Assembly: GCA_025352365.1 (NCBI GenBank)
Contig: JANXTO010000167.1
Location: 1 to 38,315, forward strand
Origin: Undibacterium sp.
Lineage (GTDB): Bacteria > Pseudomonadota > Gammaproteobacteria > Burkholderiales > Burkholderiaceae_D
Direction: 5' to 3'
DNA length: 38,315 bases
The translations under genes were made by a program, and so were the position numbers. The notes below the pieces were generated by a model that was not told the origin of the DNA, made no database searches, and saw nothing but the letters and a program-made list of their open reading frames with translations. Positions 9,846-18,637 of the stretch are shown here, one piece after another. Every line of letters begins with the position of its first letter. Positions within the stretch are counted from its first letter, which is position 1.

Positions 9846-10249
9846 TCGGCTTGGATACCAACGTGCTAGTCCGCTACTTTGCACAGGATCATCAAATACA
9901 GTCAGCTAAAGCCACAACATTAATCGAATCGCTATCGGATAAAGACAGAGATAAAAAACGAGGATTTGTTTCGCTTGTGACCTTGATTGAATTGGTGTGG
10001 GTGATGCAGGGGGCATATAAAATAAAGAAGTCTGACATAGTTAAAATATTGACGCTACTGCTCCAAACCAGAGAATTTATTGTTGAAAATACGGAAGTCG
10101 CTTTACAAGCACTTTCATTGTTTGCTGACTCTAAGTCTGGATTTGCTGATTGCTTGATTGAGCGAACCGGACATAAATTTGGTTGTCAATACACGGTCAC
10201 ATTTGACACTGATGCAGCAACAACATCCGGCATGCACTTGATTACTTAG
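9842..10249 (+). CDS. PIN-domain ribonuclease toxin (VapC-like)
   Basis: PIN toxins are Mg-dependent RNases, often cutting tRNA or rRNA. The 135-residue product carries the acidic active-site set: D5 (GLDTNVLVRYF), E50 (TLIELVWV), D103 (GFADCLI) and D122/D124 (TFDTDAA). All four positions are present, so the toxin looks intact. It overlaps the antitoxin gene by four bases. No other mobile-element gene flanks the pair, so it is a solitary chromosomal module inserted between groE and the molybdenum hydroxylase operon. Its RNA target cannot be inferred. Confidence 0.9.
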   Translation: MIGLDTNVLVRYFAQDHQIQSAKATTLIESLSDKDRDKKRGFVSLVTLIELVWVMQGAYKIKKSDIVKILTLLLQTREFIVENTEVALQALSLFADSKSGFADCLIERTGHKFGCQYTVTFDTDAATTSGMHLIT

Positions 10250-10361
10250 TGTGATGACGGCAGATCGTTAATTCAAAAGATGGTTTGCCATATGTGGACA
10301 TCAAAATACCTATGCTAAACCTGAGTAGACTTGCGTAAAAAATAACATTTACAACGTGAAT

Positions 10362-10409
10362 TAAAAATCGGGAAAGCTAATCTGCAGTAGCACATAGATT
10401 AGCCTCCCG
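10362..10409 (-). terminator. Terminator of the molybdenum hydroxylase operon
   Basis: An inverted repeat with arms CGGGA/TCCCG (10369-10373, 10405-10409) and GCTAATCT/AGATTAGC (10376-10383, 10396-10403) encloses a 12-base loop. Read leftward it is followed by ATTTTTAA. It lies about 65-110 bp after the stop of the large subunit gene. It may also stop transcripts coming from the toxin gene, although the T-run on that side is weak. Confidence 0.7.
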
Positions 10410-10475
10410 TTTCATTTGCGCCGATATTACGACATCCTTTTATTGCACTCCTTTACGGCACCACTGTTAAGCTAA

Positions 10476-12740
10476 TTACGCTAATTTAAACGGCAATTCG
10501 CGTAAGCGTTTGCCAGTCGCTTTAGCAATCGCATTTGCAAAAGCCGGCGCCAGCGGAGGCAATCCAGGTTCCCCCATACCGGTCGGCGCATCTGCACTTG
10601 GTACGATATGGACGCTGACTTTTGGCATTTCTGTAATTCGTGGTACGACATAATCACCGAAATTACTTTGTTCCACCACGCCATCTTTTAGAGTGATCGC
10701 CGCACCCGGCAAGCACATCGATAAACCCATCAATGCACCGCCCTGGACCTGCGCTTCGATACTCTTAGGATTAACGGCAAGATTGCAATGGATGCCTGCT
10801 GTGACGCTATGTAGTGTTGGTGTGCCATCTTTAACCGAGGCTTCTACGACATAGGCCACGACCGTCTGGAAGGACTCATGCACGGCAACGCCCCACGCAT
10901 GGCCTTTGGCTAAGGTTTTTTTACCATAGCCCGACTGAGCGACGGCTAATTGTAAGGCGGCTTTATGACGCGGATGCTGATCGCCGATCAGGCTTAAACG
11001 ATAAGCGACCGGATCTTGCTTGGTCATTGTTGCAATCTCGTCGAGCAAGGTTTCCATTACGAAAGCGGTATGGGTAGAACCGACGCTACGCCACCACAAT
11101 ACCGGCACATTGACTTTGGGATGATGTACTGACAGACGCATAGGAATTTCGTATGGCTCTTTCATCCCTTCCAGTGCGGTGGAGTCAATCCCGTCTTTGA
11201 CCATCATGGCTTCAAACGGTGTGCCTGCCAGAATCGATTGTCCTACGACCACATGATCCCAACCGGCGATTTTACCCTTGGCATCAAAACCGATTTGTGC
11301 CCGATGCACATGCATAGGCCGGTAGTAACCGCCTTTGACATCATCTTCACGACTCCACAACGTGCGAACCGGCGCAGTCAGTCCTGCGGTCTTGGCCGCT
11401 TTGGCAACTGTGCAGGCTTCCGCCACAAAATCGCTAGTTGGCACGGCGCGGCGACCAAATCCGCCGCCTGCCATTTGCACATTGACCTTGAGGTTTTGCG
11501 GTGGGATTCCGAGTACTTTTGATGCTGCAAGGCCATCAATGCCAGGCATTTGCGTCCCCACCCACAGCTCCGCTTTATCACCATTGATCGCCACGGTGCA
11601 ATTGAGTGGCTCCATCGGCGTATGCGCTAAAAATGGGAAGATGAATTCAGCATCGATCTTCATAGGCGCTGCCGCCATGCTTGAAATATCGTCGTTAAAT
11701 TTCAGCTTACCAGTTTGTGTCGACAGCTCTTTGTAGCTCACCAATAATTGCGCACTATCTGCTTTTTCAACAGCCGAGTTATCCCATAGTATTTTGAGTG
11801 CGTCACGGGCTTGCTTGGCAGACCAGTAGCCATCGGCAATCACGGCAATACCCTCGCCACCACGATCAACCGGGATGCGGATAACGGCCTTCACGCCGCG
11901 CATTGCTTTGGCGGCTATGTCGTCAACACTGGCAATTTTGGCGCCGAATACCGGAGGACGGGCAACCACCGCTGTCAACATGCCGGGCAGATGGGTATCG
12001 ATCCCGTATTGTTGCGAACCGGTCGACTTCGCTCTGGCATCGAGGCGACCTGTAGGTTTACCGATCAGCCGAAAATTCTTCGGATCTTTGAGCGTCACTT
12101 TTTCTGGTACAGGCTGGCTCATCGCTGCTTCTGCCAGTTCACCGTAACTTAGCTTTTTACCGCCCGGACCGATCACGAAACCATTTTGTGTTTTTAAACT
12201 GCTGGCATCTACATTCCATTGCTTCGCTGCTGCAGCGACCAGCATGGCGCGTGTACGCGCGCCTAGTTCGCGGTACTGTGTGTAAGAATTTTTGATCGAA
12301 CTGGAACCGCCCGTTAAATGAATCCCAAACACAGGATCAACATAGGCGGGGTTGCTATCGCCATGCACACTCTTGACTTTGTTCCAGTCGGCATCCAGCT
12401 CTTCTGCCAGTATTAGCGGCAAACCAGTCTGCACACCTTGTCCAAAATCGAGCCGGTTGATGATGATCGTGGTCGTACCATCTTTATCAATCCGGACAAA
12501 CGCCGCTGGTTGTTCGATTGCTTTCAGTCCGCTGGCTTTCGTTGTAGCCGGATCTTGGCTGTTTTGTGCGTTGCCGATGAGCGGATAGACGCCGAGAGCA
12601 AAACCACTGATCGTGGCAACTTTTAAAAAGCGGCGACGTGGCAGATCAGCGTGTGCGCTGATCGCATTGTTTGCGCCAGACTCTTGCTCGAACATAGCTT
12701 GCAATTGTTTTGGTAATTCATTACTGATATCAAAATGCAT
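10476..12740 (-). CDS. Molybdopterin-binding large subunit, isoquinoline 1-oxidoreductase type
   Basis: The 754-residue catalytic subunit belongs to the xanthine-oxidase superfamily (IorB-like), which hydroxylates N-heterocycles or oxidises aldehydes using water. A twin-arginine signal RRRFLKVATISGFALG (35-50) predicts export with folded cofactor. The molybdopterin contact GGGFGRR (about 427-433) is present. Near the C-terminus MGEPGLPPLAPAFANA carries the catalytic-type glutamate E724. AGGAG precedes the ATG. The iron-sulfur subunit gene lies just upstream, 14 bp away. No FAD subunit, XdhC chaperone or cytochrome partner is visible, consistent with the two-subunit Ior/aldehyde-oxidase arrangement. 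The true substrate is unknown. Confidence 0.9.
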   Translation of the reverse strand: MHFDISNELPKQLQAMFEQESGANNAISAHADLPRRRFLKVATISGFALGVYPLIGNAQNSQDPATTKASGLKAIEQPAAFVRIDKDGTTTIIINRLDFGQGVQTGLPLILAEELDADWNKVKSVHGDSNPAYVDPVFGIHLTGGSSSIKNSYTQYRELGARTRAMLVAAAAKQWNVDASSLKTQNGFVIGPGGKKLSYGELAEAAMSQPVPEKVTLKDPKNFRLIGKPTGRLDARAKSTGSQQYGIDTHLPGMLTAVVARPPVFGAKIASVDDIAAKAMRGVKAVIRIPVDRGGEGIAVIADGYWSAKQARDALKILWDNSAVEKADSAQLLVSYKELSTQTGKLKFNDDISSMAAAPMKIDAEFIFPFLAHTPMEPLNCTVAINGDKAELWVGTQMPGIDGLAASKVLGIPPQNLKVNVQMAGGGFGRRAVPTSDFVAEACTVAKAAKTAGLTAPVRTLWSREDDVKGGYYRPMHVHRAQIGFDAKGKIAGWDHVVVGQSILAGTPFEAMMVKDGIDSTALEGMKEPYEIPMRLSVHHPKVNVPVLWWRSVGSTHTAFVMETLLDEIATMTKQDPVAYRLSLIGDQHPRHKAALQLAVAQSGYGKKTLAKGHAWGVAVHESFQTVVAYVVEASVKDGTPTLHSVTAGIHCNLAVNPKSIEAQVQGGALMGLSMCLPGAAITLKDGVVEQSNFGDYVVPRITEMPKVSVHIVPSADAPTGMGEPGLPPLAPAFANAIAKATGKRLRELPFKLA

Positions 12741-12754
12741 GATCGTCTCCTGGT

Positions 12755-13213
12755 TCAGGCAAGGTGGGTAGCTGCATCATGGATTGCAGCGCGGATACGG
12801 ACATAGGTTCCGCAACGGCAGATATTGCCCGCCATTGCTGCATCAATATCGGCATCACTCGGTTTTTTATTCGACTTCAGAAGCGCCGTTGCGCTCATGA
12901 TTTGTCCGCTTTGGCAGTAGCCACACTGCGCTACGTCGTGCTTGACCCAGGCGTCTTGCACTACCTTGCCAACTTTGTCGCCGGACATGGCTTCGATCGT
13001 CGTGATCTTTTGTCCTGCTACGGCAGAAATCGGCGTGACGCAAGAACGCGTAGCTTGCCCGTTGATATGCACGGTGCAAGCGCCGCACAAAGCCTGACCG
13101 CAGCCAAACTTGGTGCCAGTCAGACCCAGCGAATCGCGTAAGGCCCACAACACCGGCGTACTGGGATCGGCATCGAGGATATGTTCTTTGTTATTGATAT
13201 TGAGAGAGGTCAT
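12755..13213 (-). CDS. (2Fe-2S)-binding small subunit, isoquinoline 1-oxidoreductase type
   Basis: The 152-residue electron-transfer subunit (IorA-like) carries two [2Fe-2S] clusters. The plant-type cluster is bound by C38, C43, C46 and C58 (FGCGQALCGACTVH...RSC), the second by C97, C100, C132 and C134 (CGYC...CRCG). I place the start at the ATG at 13213, not the one 15 bp upstream, because GGAG sits 9 bases before it and the resulting N-terminus MTSLNINNKE is typical. It heads a two-gene operon with the molybdopterin subunit, which is Tat-exported; this subunit has no signal and would be co-exported. Confidence 0.93.
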   Translation of the reverse strand: MTSLNINNKEHILDADPSTPVLWALRDSLGLTGTKFGCGQALCGACTVHINGQATRSCVTPISAVAGQKITTIEAMSGDKVGKVVQDAWVKHDVAQCGYCQSGQIMSATALLKSNKKPSDADIDAAMAGNICRCGTYVRIRAAIHDAATHLA

Positions 13214-13690
13214 GGCTTGCTTCTCCATTAGGTTGATATCGGGGGAGTTGTACTGAGGCGACAGATAAAAGGCACGCTGACAAGTACAAAAGGCTGGCTG
13301 CGTCGTTGATGAACCGACGCTTATTTTGAGCTAGTTTGGGAATCTTTGCTGATGATATTAAGAAAGTTGATACTTTCTGACTTACGGACTGGCCTTCGTG
13401 CTGATCTGACCCAAAAACGTTCCTGCTAATTTGTAACAAATGAAGACTTCCGTAAGCAGGCTTGACGAGTTTTATCGCGCATTTGTTATTTCTTCTTTAC
13501 ATAATCAAGTAATCACCGATGAGAGTGCATTTGCGCTTGTCTAGCCGTTACTAAAAACGGTGTGACATCTACTTACAAAGTGCGAATAGGCAATTAGGTT
13601 CAAGTTATCTATTATTTCGATGTATGAGATTAAGACCGAAGTTCCCAAATGGAACTTTTAGAAAACAGCCCATCGCAACGGAGGCAGTAC
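13214..13690. other. Divergent intergenic region, no gene seen
   Basis: This 477-bp stretch separates the leftward molybdenum hydroxylase operon from the rightward DUF1800/DUF1501 pair and must contain both promoters. I see no gene, repeat or clear operator. A GGAGG Shine-Dalgarno at 13680-13684 belongs to the DUF1800 gene. Confidence 0.5.
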
Positions 13691-15487
13691 ATGTCAGAGA
13701 GCACGAGTTTGGCGGATACATCCGCGCCGATCGCATCAAACAACCCTCCTGAGTCAACGGACGATAATAATAAAGCCCGGATAAATTTATCTAGTACGAC
13801 TCTTGCTAATGGCGTACTTGCAGGATTATCAGCCTTATCATTAAGCGCTTGCGGTGGCGGTGGCTCAGATGCTGTCGCAACATCTACTGGCACGAGTTCT
13901 GGGCCCGTCACTCCGCCTGTTACTCCTCCAGTAACGCCGCCGGTCACACCACCCGTCGGCATTACTGCCGCGCAGGCTGCGCGCTTTTTAGTGCAGGCGT
14001 CGATGGGCGCGAACAGAGCGCAAATAGCGCAGGTACAGCTACTTGGTTATTCTGGCTGGCTGGATGCGCAATTCGCCTTGCCTGCATCGACTGCCCGGTT
14101 TGATTGGCTGGTAGCTAAGGGGTTTAATGCCGCTACTTATCAGAACTCAGAAGCGGGTTTTGATTCTGCTGCGTGGTCTAAGCTACTTTCATCTCCCGAT
14201 ACATTACGACAGCGCCTGACCTTTGCTATTTCTGAAATCACGGTAGCGGCGATTGATGGTTTGATCGGCGGTGGCTGGCGCGCCTTTTCGGCGGCTGCCT
14301 ATCTTGATTTATTAGAAGCCAATGTGTTTGGTAATTATCGTACTTTGTTGCAGCAAATTTCGACCAGCGCTGCGATGGGACAGTTTCTGACTTTTCGCGG
14401 TAACGTTAAATACAATCCGGCCACCGGTGCGCTGCCAGATGAAAACTATGCACGCGAATTAATGCAGTTGTTCAGTATTGGTTTGCTAAAGCTAAATCAG
14501 GATGGTTCGGTGCAGCAGGTCAACGGCGTCTCGCAAGAAACTTATGTTCTGACCGATATCACCGGGTTGGCAAGAGTATTCACAGGCTGGGACTTTAATC
14601 TGGATGCGTTGAAAACCACCACGCCAGATTTTTTACGCCGGCCTATGACACAAATACCCGCTCGTCACGAGCTGGGTGAAAAAGATTTTTTGGGCATCAC
14701 TATCCCGGCAGGTACCAATGGTGTTGATAGTTTGCAAATGGCCTTGGATGGCATTTTCGCACATCCCAATATTGCGCCATTTATCAGTCGCCAGCTAATA
14801 CAGCGCTTAGTTACAAGCAATCCAAGTGCCGCGTATATACAACGTGTTACGACCGCATTTAGTAATGACGGCACCGGTGTCAAAGGTAATTTAAAAGCAG
14901 TCATTAAAGCAGTTTTGCTAGATACCGAGGCGCGTAGTGATGCCGGGATTACCGATCCCAACTTTGGAAAATTACGTGAGCCGATTTTGCGCTTTACCGC
15001 CTGGGCCAGAGCATTTAATGCCAGCTCAGCAAGCGATGCCTGGCAAATTGGCGACACCACCAATCCGGCGACTGCCTTAGGACAAAGCCCGTTGCGCTCG
15101 CCATCGGTATTTAATTTTTTCCGTCCTGGCTATGTGCCACCCAATACCGGATTCGACAGTGCGTCTTTAGTCGCACCAGAGTTTCAGATCACGAATGAAT
15201 CAACCGTCATCGGCTATGTCAATTATATGCAGCGTGCGGTCAGTACCGGGATTGGGGATGTAAAAGCCGATTACAGCAGCTTATTGCCATTGGCAGATAA
15301 CGCGCAATCCTTACTCGACGAATTGAACTTGGTTCTGGCTGCAAATCAGTTGAGCAGCACGACATATACCTTGATTCTCAACGCGATTAATGGCATGCCA
15401 AGCGGTACCGATACGGTGCGGTATAACCGGATTTATGCAGCGTTGACGATGATCTTGGCCTCGCCAGAGTTTATTGTCCAAAAGTAG
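13691..15487 (+). CDS. DUF1800 lipoprotein
   Basis: I start this at the ATG at 13691, because GGAGG lies 7-11 bases before it; an upstream in-frame ATG at 13649 has none. The 598-residue product has an N-terminal leader with lipobox LSAC (51-54), then a Gly/Ser linker, a PVTPPVTPP repeat linker (about 73-89) and the DUF1800 domain with the marks YARELMQLFSIGLL, FTGWDF and SPSVFNFFRPGYVPP. DUF1800 proteins have no settled biochemical function; they are nearly always beside a DUF1501 gene, as here. The unusually long pre-lipobox segment makes lipidation likely but not certain. Confidence 0.88.
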   Translation: MSESTSLADTSAPIASNNPPESTDDNNKARINLSSTTLANGVLAGLSALSLSACGGGGSDAVATSTGTSSGPVTPPVTPPVTPPVTPPVGITAAQAARFLVQASMGANRAQIAQVQLLGYSGWLDAQFALPASTARFDWLVAKGFNAATYQNSEAGFDSAAWSKLLSSPDTLRQRLTFAISEITVAAIDGLIGGGWRAFSAAAYLDLLEANVFGNYRTLLQQISTSAAMGQFLTFRGNVKYNPATGALPDENYARELMQLFSIGLLKLNQDGSVQQVNGVSQETYVLTDITGLARVFTGWDFNLDALKTTTPDFLRRPMTQIPARHELGEKDFLGITIPAGTNGVDSLQMALDGIFAHPNIAPFISRQLIQRLVTSNPSAAYIQRVTTAFSNDGTGVKGNLKAVIKAVLLDTEARSDAGITDPNFGKLREPILRFTAWARAFNASSASDAWQIGDTTNPATALGQSPLRSPSVFNFFRPGYVPPNTGFDSASLVAPEFQITNESTVIGYVNYMQRAVSTGIGDVKADYSSLLPLADNAQSLLDELNLVLAANQLSSTTYTLILNAINGMPSGTDTVRYNRIYAALTMILASPEFIVQK

Positions 15488-15515
15488 TCCATCTCAAAAT
15501 AGTAAAAGGGAAATC

Positions 15516-16916
15516 ATGAAAAACATTATTCGGATGGATGCATCACGTCGAGCCTTTTTAAAAAAGGCCAGTGCCTTGTCATTAGCCGGGGTCGCTACGC
15601 CATGGGCAATTAATTTAGCTGCAATGGCAGAGGCGTCAGCCGCGAATGCGACCGATTACAAAGCGACTGTTTGTATTTTTTTATACGGTGGCAATGACTA
15701 TGGCAACACGCTCATACCGTATGACACCACCAACTACTCTTTGTACCAACAACTGCGCCCAACCTTGTGTTACGCCCGCGACAGTTTAAGCTCGACCATA
15801 CTGGTGCCCAAAGTCGCTCCGGTCGACACTGTAGGCGTCAGCCGTCAATATGCGCTGGCACCGGAGCTGGCACCATTGCTACCGATTTTTAATGCAGGAA
15901 AAATGGGTGTGATGCTCAACGTCGGCACCTTGGTACAGCCCACGACCAAGCTGCAATACACCAATAAATCGGTGCTACTGCCACCTAAATTATTTTCACA
16001 TAATGACCAGCAATCGGTATGGCAATCCTCCGCACCCGAAGGCGCTGTATCTGGCTGGGGTGGGCGCATGGGAGACCTGTTTGAGTCCAGTAATGGCAAT
16101 ACGACTTTTACCTGCGTCAACGTATCTGGCAACGCCGTGTATTTGTCGGGTAATACGGCCGTGCAATACCAGGTTTCTACCAGGGGTTCGGTGCCCTTAA
16201 ATGCCAGTACTAAACCTTTGTTTGGATCAGCCGCATGCTCTACTGCGCTTCAAACACTGATGACACAAACGGGCGGCAATTTATTCGCGACGGAATACAA
16301 CCGCGTGACCAGACGATCTATGGATGCCAACCAAATTCTGACTAGCGCCTTAGCGGGTGCGCCGGCTTTAACGACGGTTTTTCCGACGAATAATAATTTG
16401 GGTGATCAGCTCAAAATGGTGGCAAAAATGATTTCTGCTGCCAGTAGTTTAGGCGCAAAACGGCAAGTGTTTTTTGTGTCTATGGGAGGCTTTGATACGC
16501 ATGATGGTTTGCTCGATATTCATCCGGGTTTGCTCACTAGCGTGGCGGATGCAATGTCAGCATTTTATAAAGCGACCCAAGAATTAGGTGTGGCGAACAA
16601 TGTCACCAGTTTCACCGCTTCTGATTTTGGACGTACCTTAAGTGGTAATAACGATGGTTCAGATCATGGTTGGGGCAGCATGCATTTTATGATGGGCGGC
16701 GCAGTCAATGGCCAAAGTTTTTATGGCACACCACCGATTGTTGCTAGCGACGGGCCAGACGATGTAGGGCAGGGACGCTTGTTGCCAAGCACCTCGGTAG
16801 ATCAATATGCGGCAACACTCGGTAAGTGGATGGGGGCGTCGGATTCTGATTTGTTAACGTTATTGCCGAACCTTAAAAACTTTGATGCGAGCAAGCGTAA
16901 TCTTGGATTTGTGTAG
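15516..16916 (+). CDS. DUF1501 Tat-exported protein
   Basis: The 466-residue protein has a twin-arginine signal (SRRAFLKKASALSLAG, about 10-25) and a DUF1501 domain of the alkaline phosphatase-like fold: CIFLYGGNDYGNTLIPYD near the N-terminus, SMGGFDTHDG in the middle and TASDFGRTLSGN...DHGWG towards the end. I choose the ATG at 15516, preceded by AAAAGGGA; the in-frame ATG at 15474 lies inside the DUF1800 gene and lacks a site. It is 28 bp downstream of DUF1800, in one operon. Members are predicted exported sulfatase/phosphatase-like proteins but no activity is established. Confidence 0.9.
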   Translation: MKNIIRMDASRRAFLKKASALSLAGVATPWAINLAAMAEASAANATDYKATVCIFLYGGNDYGNTLIPYDTTNYSLYQQLRPTLCYARDSLSSTILVPKVAPVDTVGVSRQYALAPELAPLLPIFNAGKMGVMLNVGTLVQPTTKLQYTNKSVLLPPKLFSHNDQQSVWQSSAPEGAVSGWGGRMGDLFESSNGNTTFTCVNVSGNAVYLSGNTAVQYQVSTRGSVPLNASTKPLFGSAACSTALQTLMTQTGGNLFATEYNRVTRRSMDANQILTSALAGAPALTTVFPTNNNLGDQLKMVAKMISAASSLGAKRQVFFVSMGGFDTHDGLLDIHPGLLTSVADAMSAFYKATQELGVANNVTSFTASDFGRTLSGNNDGSDHGWGSMHFMMGGAVNGQSFYGTPPIVASDGPDDVGQGRLLPSTSVDQYAATLGKWMGASDSDLLTLLPNLKNFDASKRNLGFV

Positions 16917-17037
16917 GTGGCTAGGGAATGAATTCAAGAATGAGTTGATGAGTGCGGATAACATCATGCTAGAGTCCTGTCTTAGCGACTTCCTGTTTTT
17001 ATAGGACGTTTTATTTTGACTACAAGGGTGATGACAA

Positions 17038-17238
17038 ATGGCAAAGAAAGAAGAAATAGATCCAGAAACCGCTGCCCTCATCGCATGGTGTACTGAGGTT
17101 GAAGGTTTTTTGGTCAAAGGCGGCGCGACTTTGCGCCAAGCACAGGATCATATTGAAGAGGAGATCGATTGGTTTACTGATTTATTCTTTGATGGTTTGA
17201 CGCCAGAGCAGGCGGCTAAAGAAGCATTGAGCGAGTAA
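17038..17238 (+). CDS. Small acidic hypothetical protein
   Basis: This 66-residue protein is rich in Glu and Asp, with no signal peptide or membrane segment and one cysteine (C18). The core AALIAWCTEVEGFL and LTPEQAAKEAL look like short amphipathic helices. I do not recognise a family. GGGTGATG lies a few bases before the ATG and the codon use looks coding. It stands 121 bp after the DUF1501 gene and 21 bp before a dispersed repeat. Confidence 0.65.
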   Translation: MAKKEEIDPETAALIAWCTEVEGFLVKGGATLRQAQDHIEEEIDWFTDLFFDGLTPEQAAKEALSE

Positions 17239-17259
17239 TAAAGATAAGGGGAGATTTTA

Positions 17260-17344
17260 ATATACTCCCCTTATTTTTTTATAAATGTGCCTTATTGTCC
17301 AGAGATTATATGGGCAATGTAAATATACTAATATCCAGTATGTG
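17260..17344 (+). repeat. 84-bp dispersed palindromic element, copy 3
   Basis: Forward-oriented, 85 bp. Left end ATATACTCCCC, filler, ATTGTCCA at offset 35, GAGATTAT, ATGGGCAAT (one mismatch), GTAAATATAC and a degenerate right end CCAGTATGTG. It begins 21 bp after the small acidic protein's stop, in a convergent gap before the ornithine cyclodeaminase-family gene, where a transcription terminator would be expected. Confidence 0.87.
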
Positions 17345-17441
17345 TGGATTATCAGCGAAAATTAGTGATCGCTGCGCTCCCCAAAGTAAGATTTTTTAGT
17401 GACACAACTTGTCGTCATCACTGACAAAAGTTCGCTCCTAA

Positions 17442-18431
17442 TTATTCGATACCACGCTGATGCACTTGCCAGGCTAAATTAGCACCGCATAAATCCTCTA
17501 TCGCCGTCCCCACAGATTTAAATACCGTGATTTTCTGATCATCACTGCGCCCTGCATGCTGCTGGCTGACCAACTCTGCCAGCTCGGCGACGATGGCGCT
17601 GCGTTGCAGGCTGCCGTTGCTCAAAGTTTGGGTCAGGTCGCCGGCCTCCGCAATCGCACCTTCATAGGTATCGACAAACACAGTCGCTTTAGACATCAGC
17701 AGATCATCGACCTCTCGCATACCGGGAGTAAAGCCGCCCACCAGATCGATATGGGTGCCGGCTTTGATCCATTCACCCAACACAATCGGCGTGGTGCTGG
17801 TGGTAGCGCAACTGATCACATCCGCCTGACTGACAGCGCTTGCCAGATCGGTGGCGATGCTAAGCCGGATATGCGCAGGTAATTCTGTCTGCGCTTGAAT
17901 CGCCTTAAGGGTCTGCGCTGCTTTATCCGCCGAACGTCCCCAAACCGTAATTTGCTTGATCGGTCGTACTTGGCTGTGAGCGCAGGCAAGGTAAGGAATT
18001 AGGCTACCCGTACCAACCATCAACAGATGTTCGCTGTCAACACGTGACGCATAGCTGGATGCCAGCGCAGATGCGGCTGCCGTGCGCCGCAAGGTTAACT
18101 CCTCGCCATCGATCAATGCCAGCGGTACACCACTCACGGTATCAAACAAGATAAATACCGCATGCACAGAGGGCAACAAGGTATTTTGCGGAGCCACTGT
18201 CACCAGCTTCACACCGGTCGTCCCTTGTGGCTGCCATACCGGCATCAACAGCAAAGTAGAAACCGGCTGTTCAGACAAACTATATACATGCCTTTTTGGC
18301 GCAATGATGTTGCTGGCAAATGCAAGTTTTAAAGCAGGTATCAGATCAGCATAAGTCAAAGTCTGTTGCAGAGTTTGCTTGTTGATGTAGGGAATGGTGC
18401 TGGGAATCTTATTGGACTCGGTATTGGACAT
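17442..18431 (-). CDS. Ornithine cyclodeaminase/mu-crystallin family reductase
   Basis: The 329-residue protein belongs to the family that includes ornithine cyclodeaminase, delta-1-pyrroline-2-carboxylate reductase and mu-crystallin, all NAD(P)-dependent. It has GVKLVTVAPQN (73-83), LIDGEELTLRRTAAASALAS (106-125) with the carboxylate-binding Arg pair, the dinucleotide loop VGTGSL (139-144) and HIDLVGGFTPGMREVD near residue 230. AAGG lies about 13 bases before the ATG. It is a single gene with no metabolic neighbours, so the exact substrate cannot be decided; a ketimine reductase role is the most common for lone members. Confidence 0.83.
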   Translation of the reverse strand: MSNTESNKIPSTIPYINKQTLQQTLTYADLIPALKLAFASNIIAPKRHVYSLSEQPVSTLLLMPVWQPQGTTGVKLVTVAPQNTLLPSVHAVFILFDTVSGVPLALIDGEELTLRRTAAASALASSYASRVDSEHLLMVGTGSLIPYLACAHSQVRPIKQITVWGRSADKAAQTLKAIQAQTELPAHIRLSIATDLASAVSQADVISCATTSTTPIVLGEWIKAGTHIDLVGGFTPGMREVDDLLMSKATVFVDTYEGAIAEAGDLTQTLSNGSLQRSAIVAELAELVSQQHAGRSDDQKITVFKSVGTAIEDLCGANLAWQVHQRGIE

Positions 18432-18510
18432 GGATGACAGCCTTGTTTGGCGATTGGTTTAGTCGCCTTGGTTATGACAGTAATCCTTCATTCTAGCAAT
18501 ACCGGGGGAC

Positions 18511-18565
18511 AGGTAATGAATAGGTAATGAATAAGTAATAAGTAGGTAATAAATAGGTAATAAAA
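18511..18565. repeat. Five tandem 11-bp repeats
   Basis: Five consecutive units of the form AGGTAATGAAT (18511, 18522, 18533, 18544, 18555) with drift from TGAAT to TAAAT in the later units. They lie in the gap between ohr and the cyclodeaminase-family gene, just beyond the ohr terminator. This looks like replication-slippage minisatellite DNA. Confidence 0.85.
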
Positions 18566-18578
18566 AAACCGGACAATT

Positions 18579-18604
18579 AAAAAAGCCCGAACAACTCGGG
18601 CTTT
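18579..18604 (-). terminator. Rho-independent terminator of ohr
   Basis: A perfect 9-bp stem AAAGCCCGA/TCGGGCTTT (18582-18590, 18596-18604) with a five-base loop is followed, on the minus strand, by a U-rich run. It lies 33 bp after the ohr stop. Confidence 0.9.
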
Positions 18605-18637
18605 AACTAGACTTTTCTATTCGGTCAAATGGACTTT

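Noticed and set aside
13649-13690. Upstream ATG as the start of the DUF1800 gene
   Set aside because: It lacks a ribosome site, while the ATG at 13691 has GGAGG at ideal spacing.
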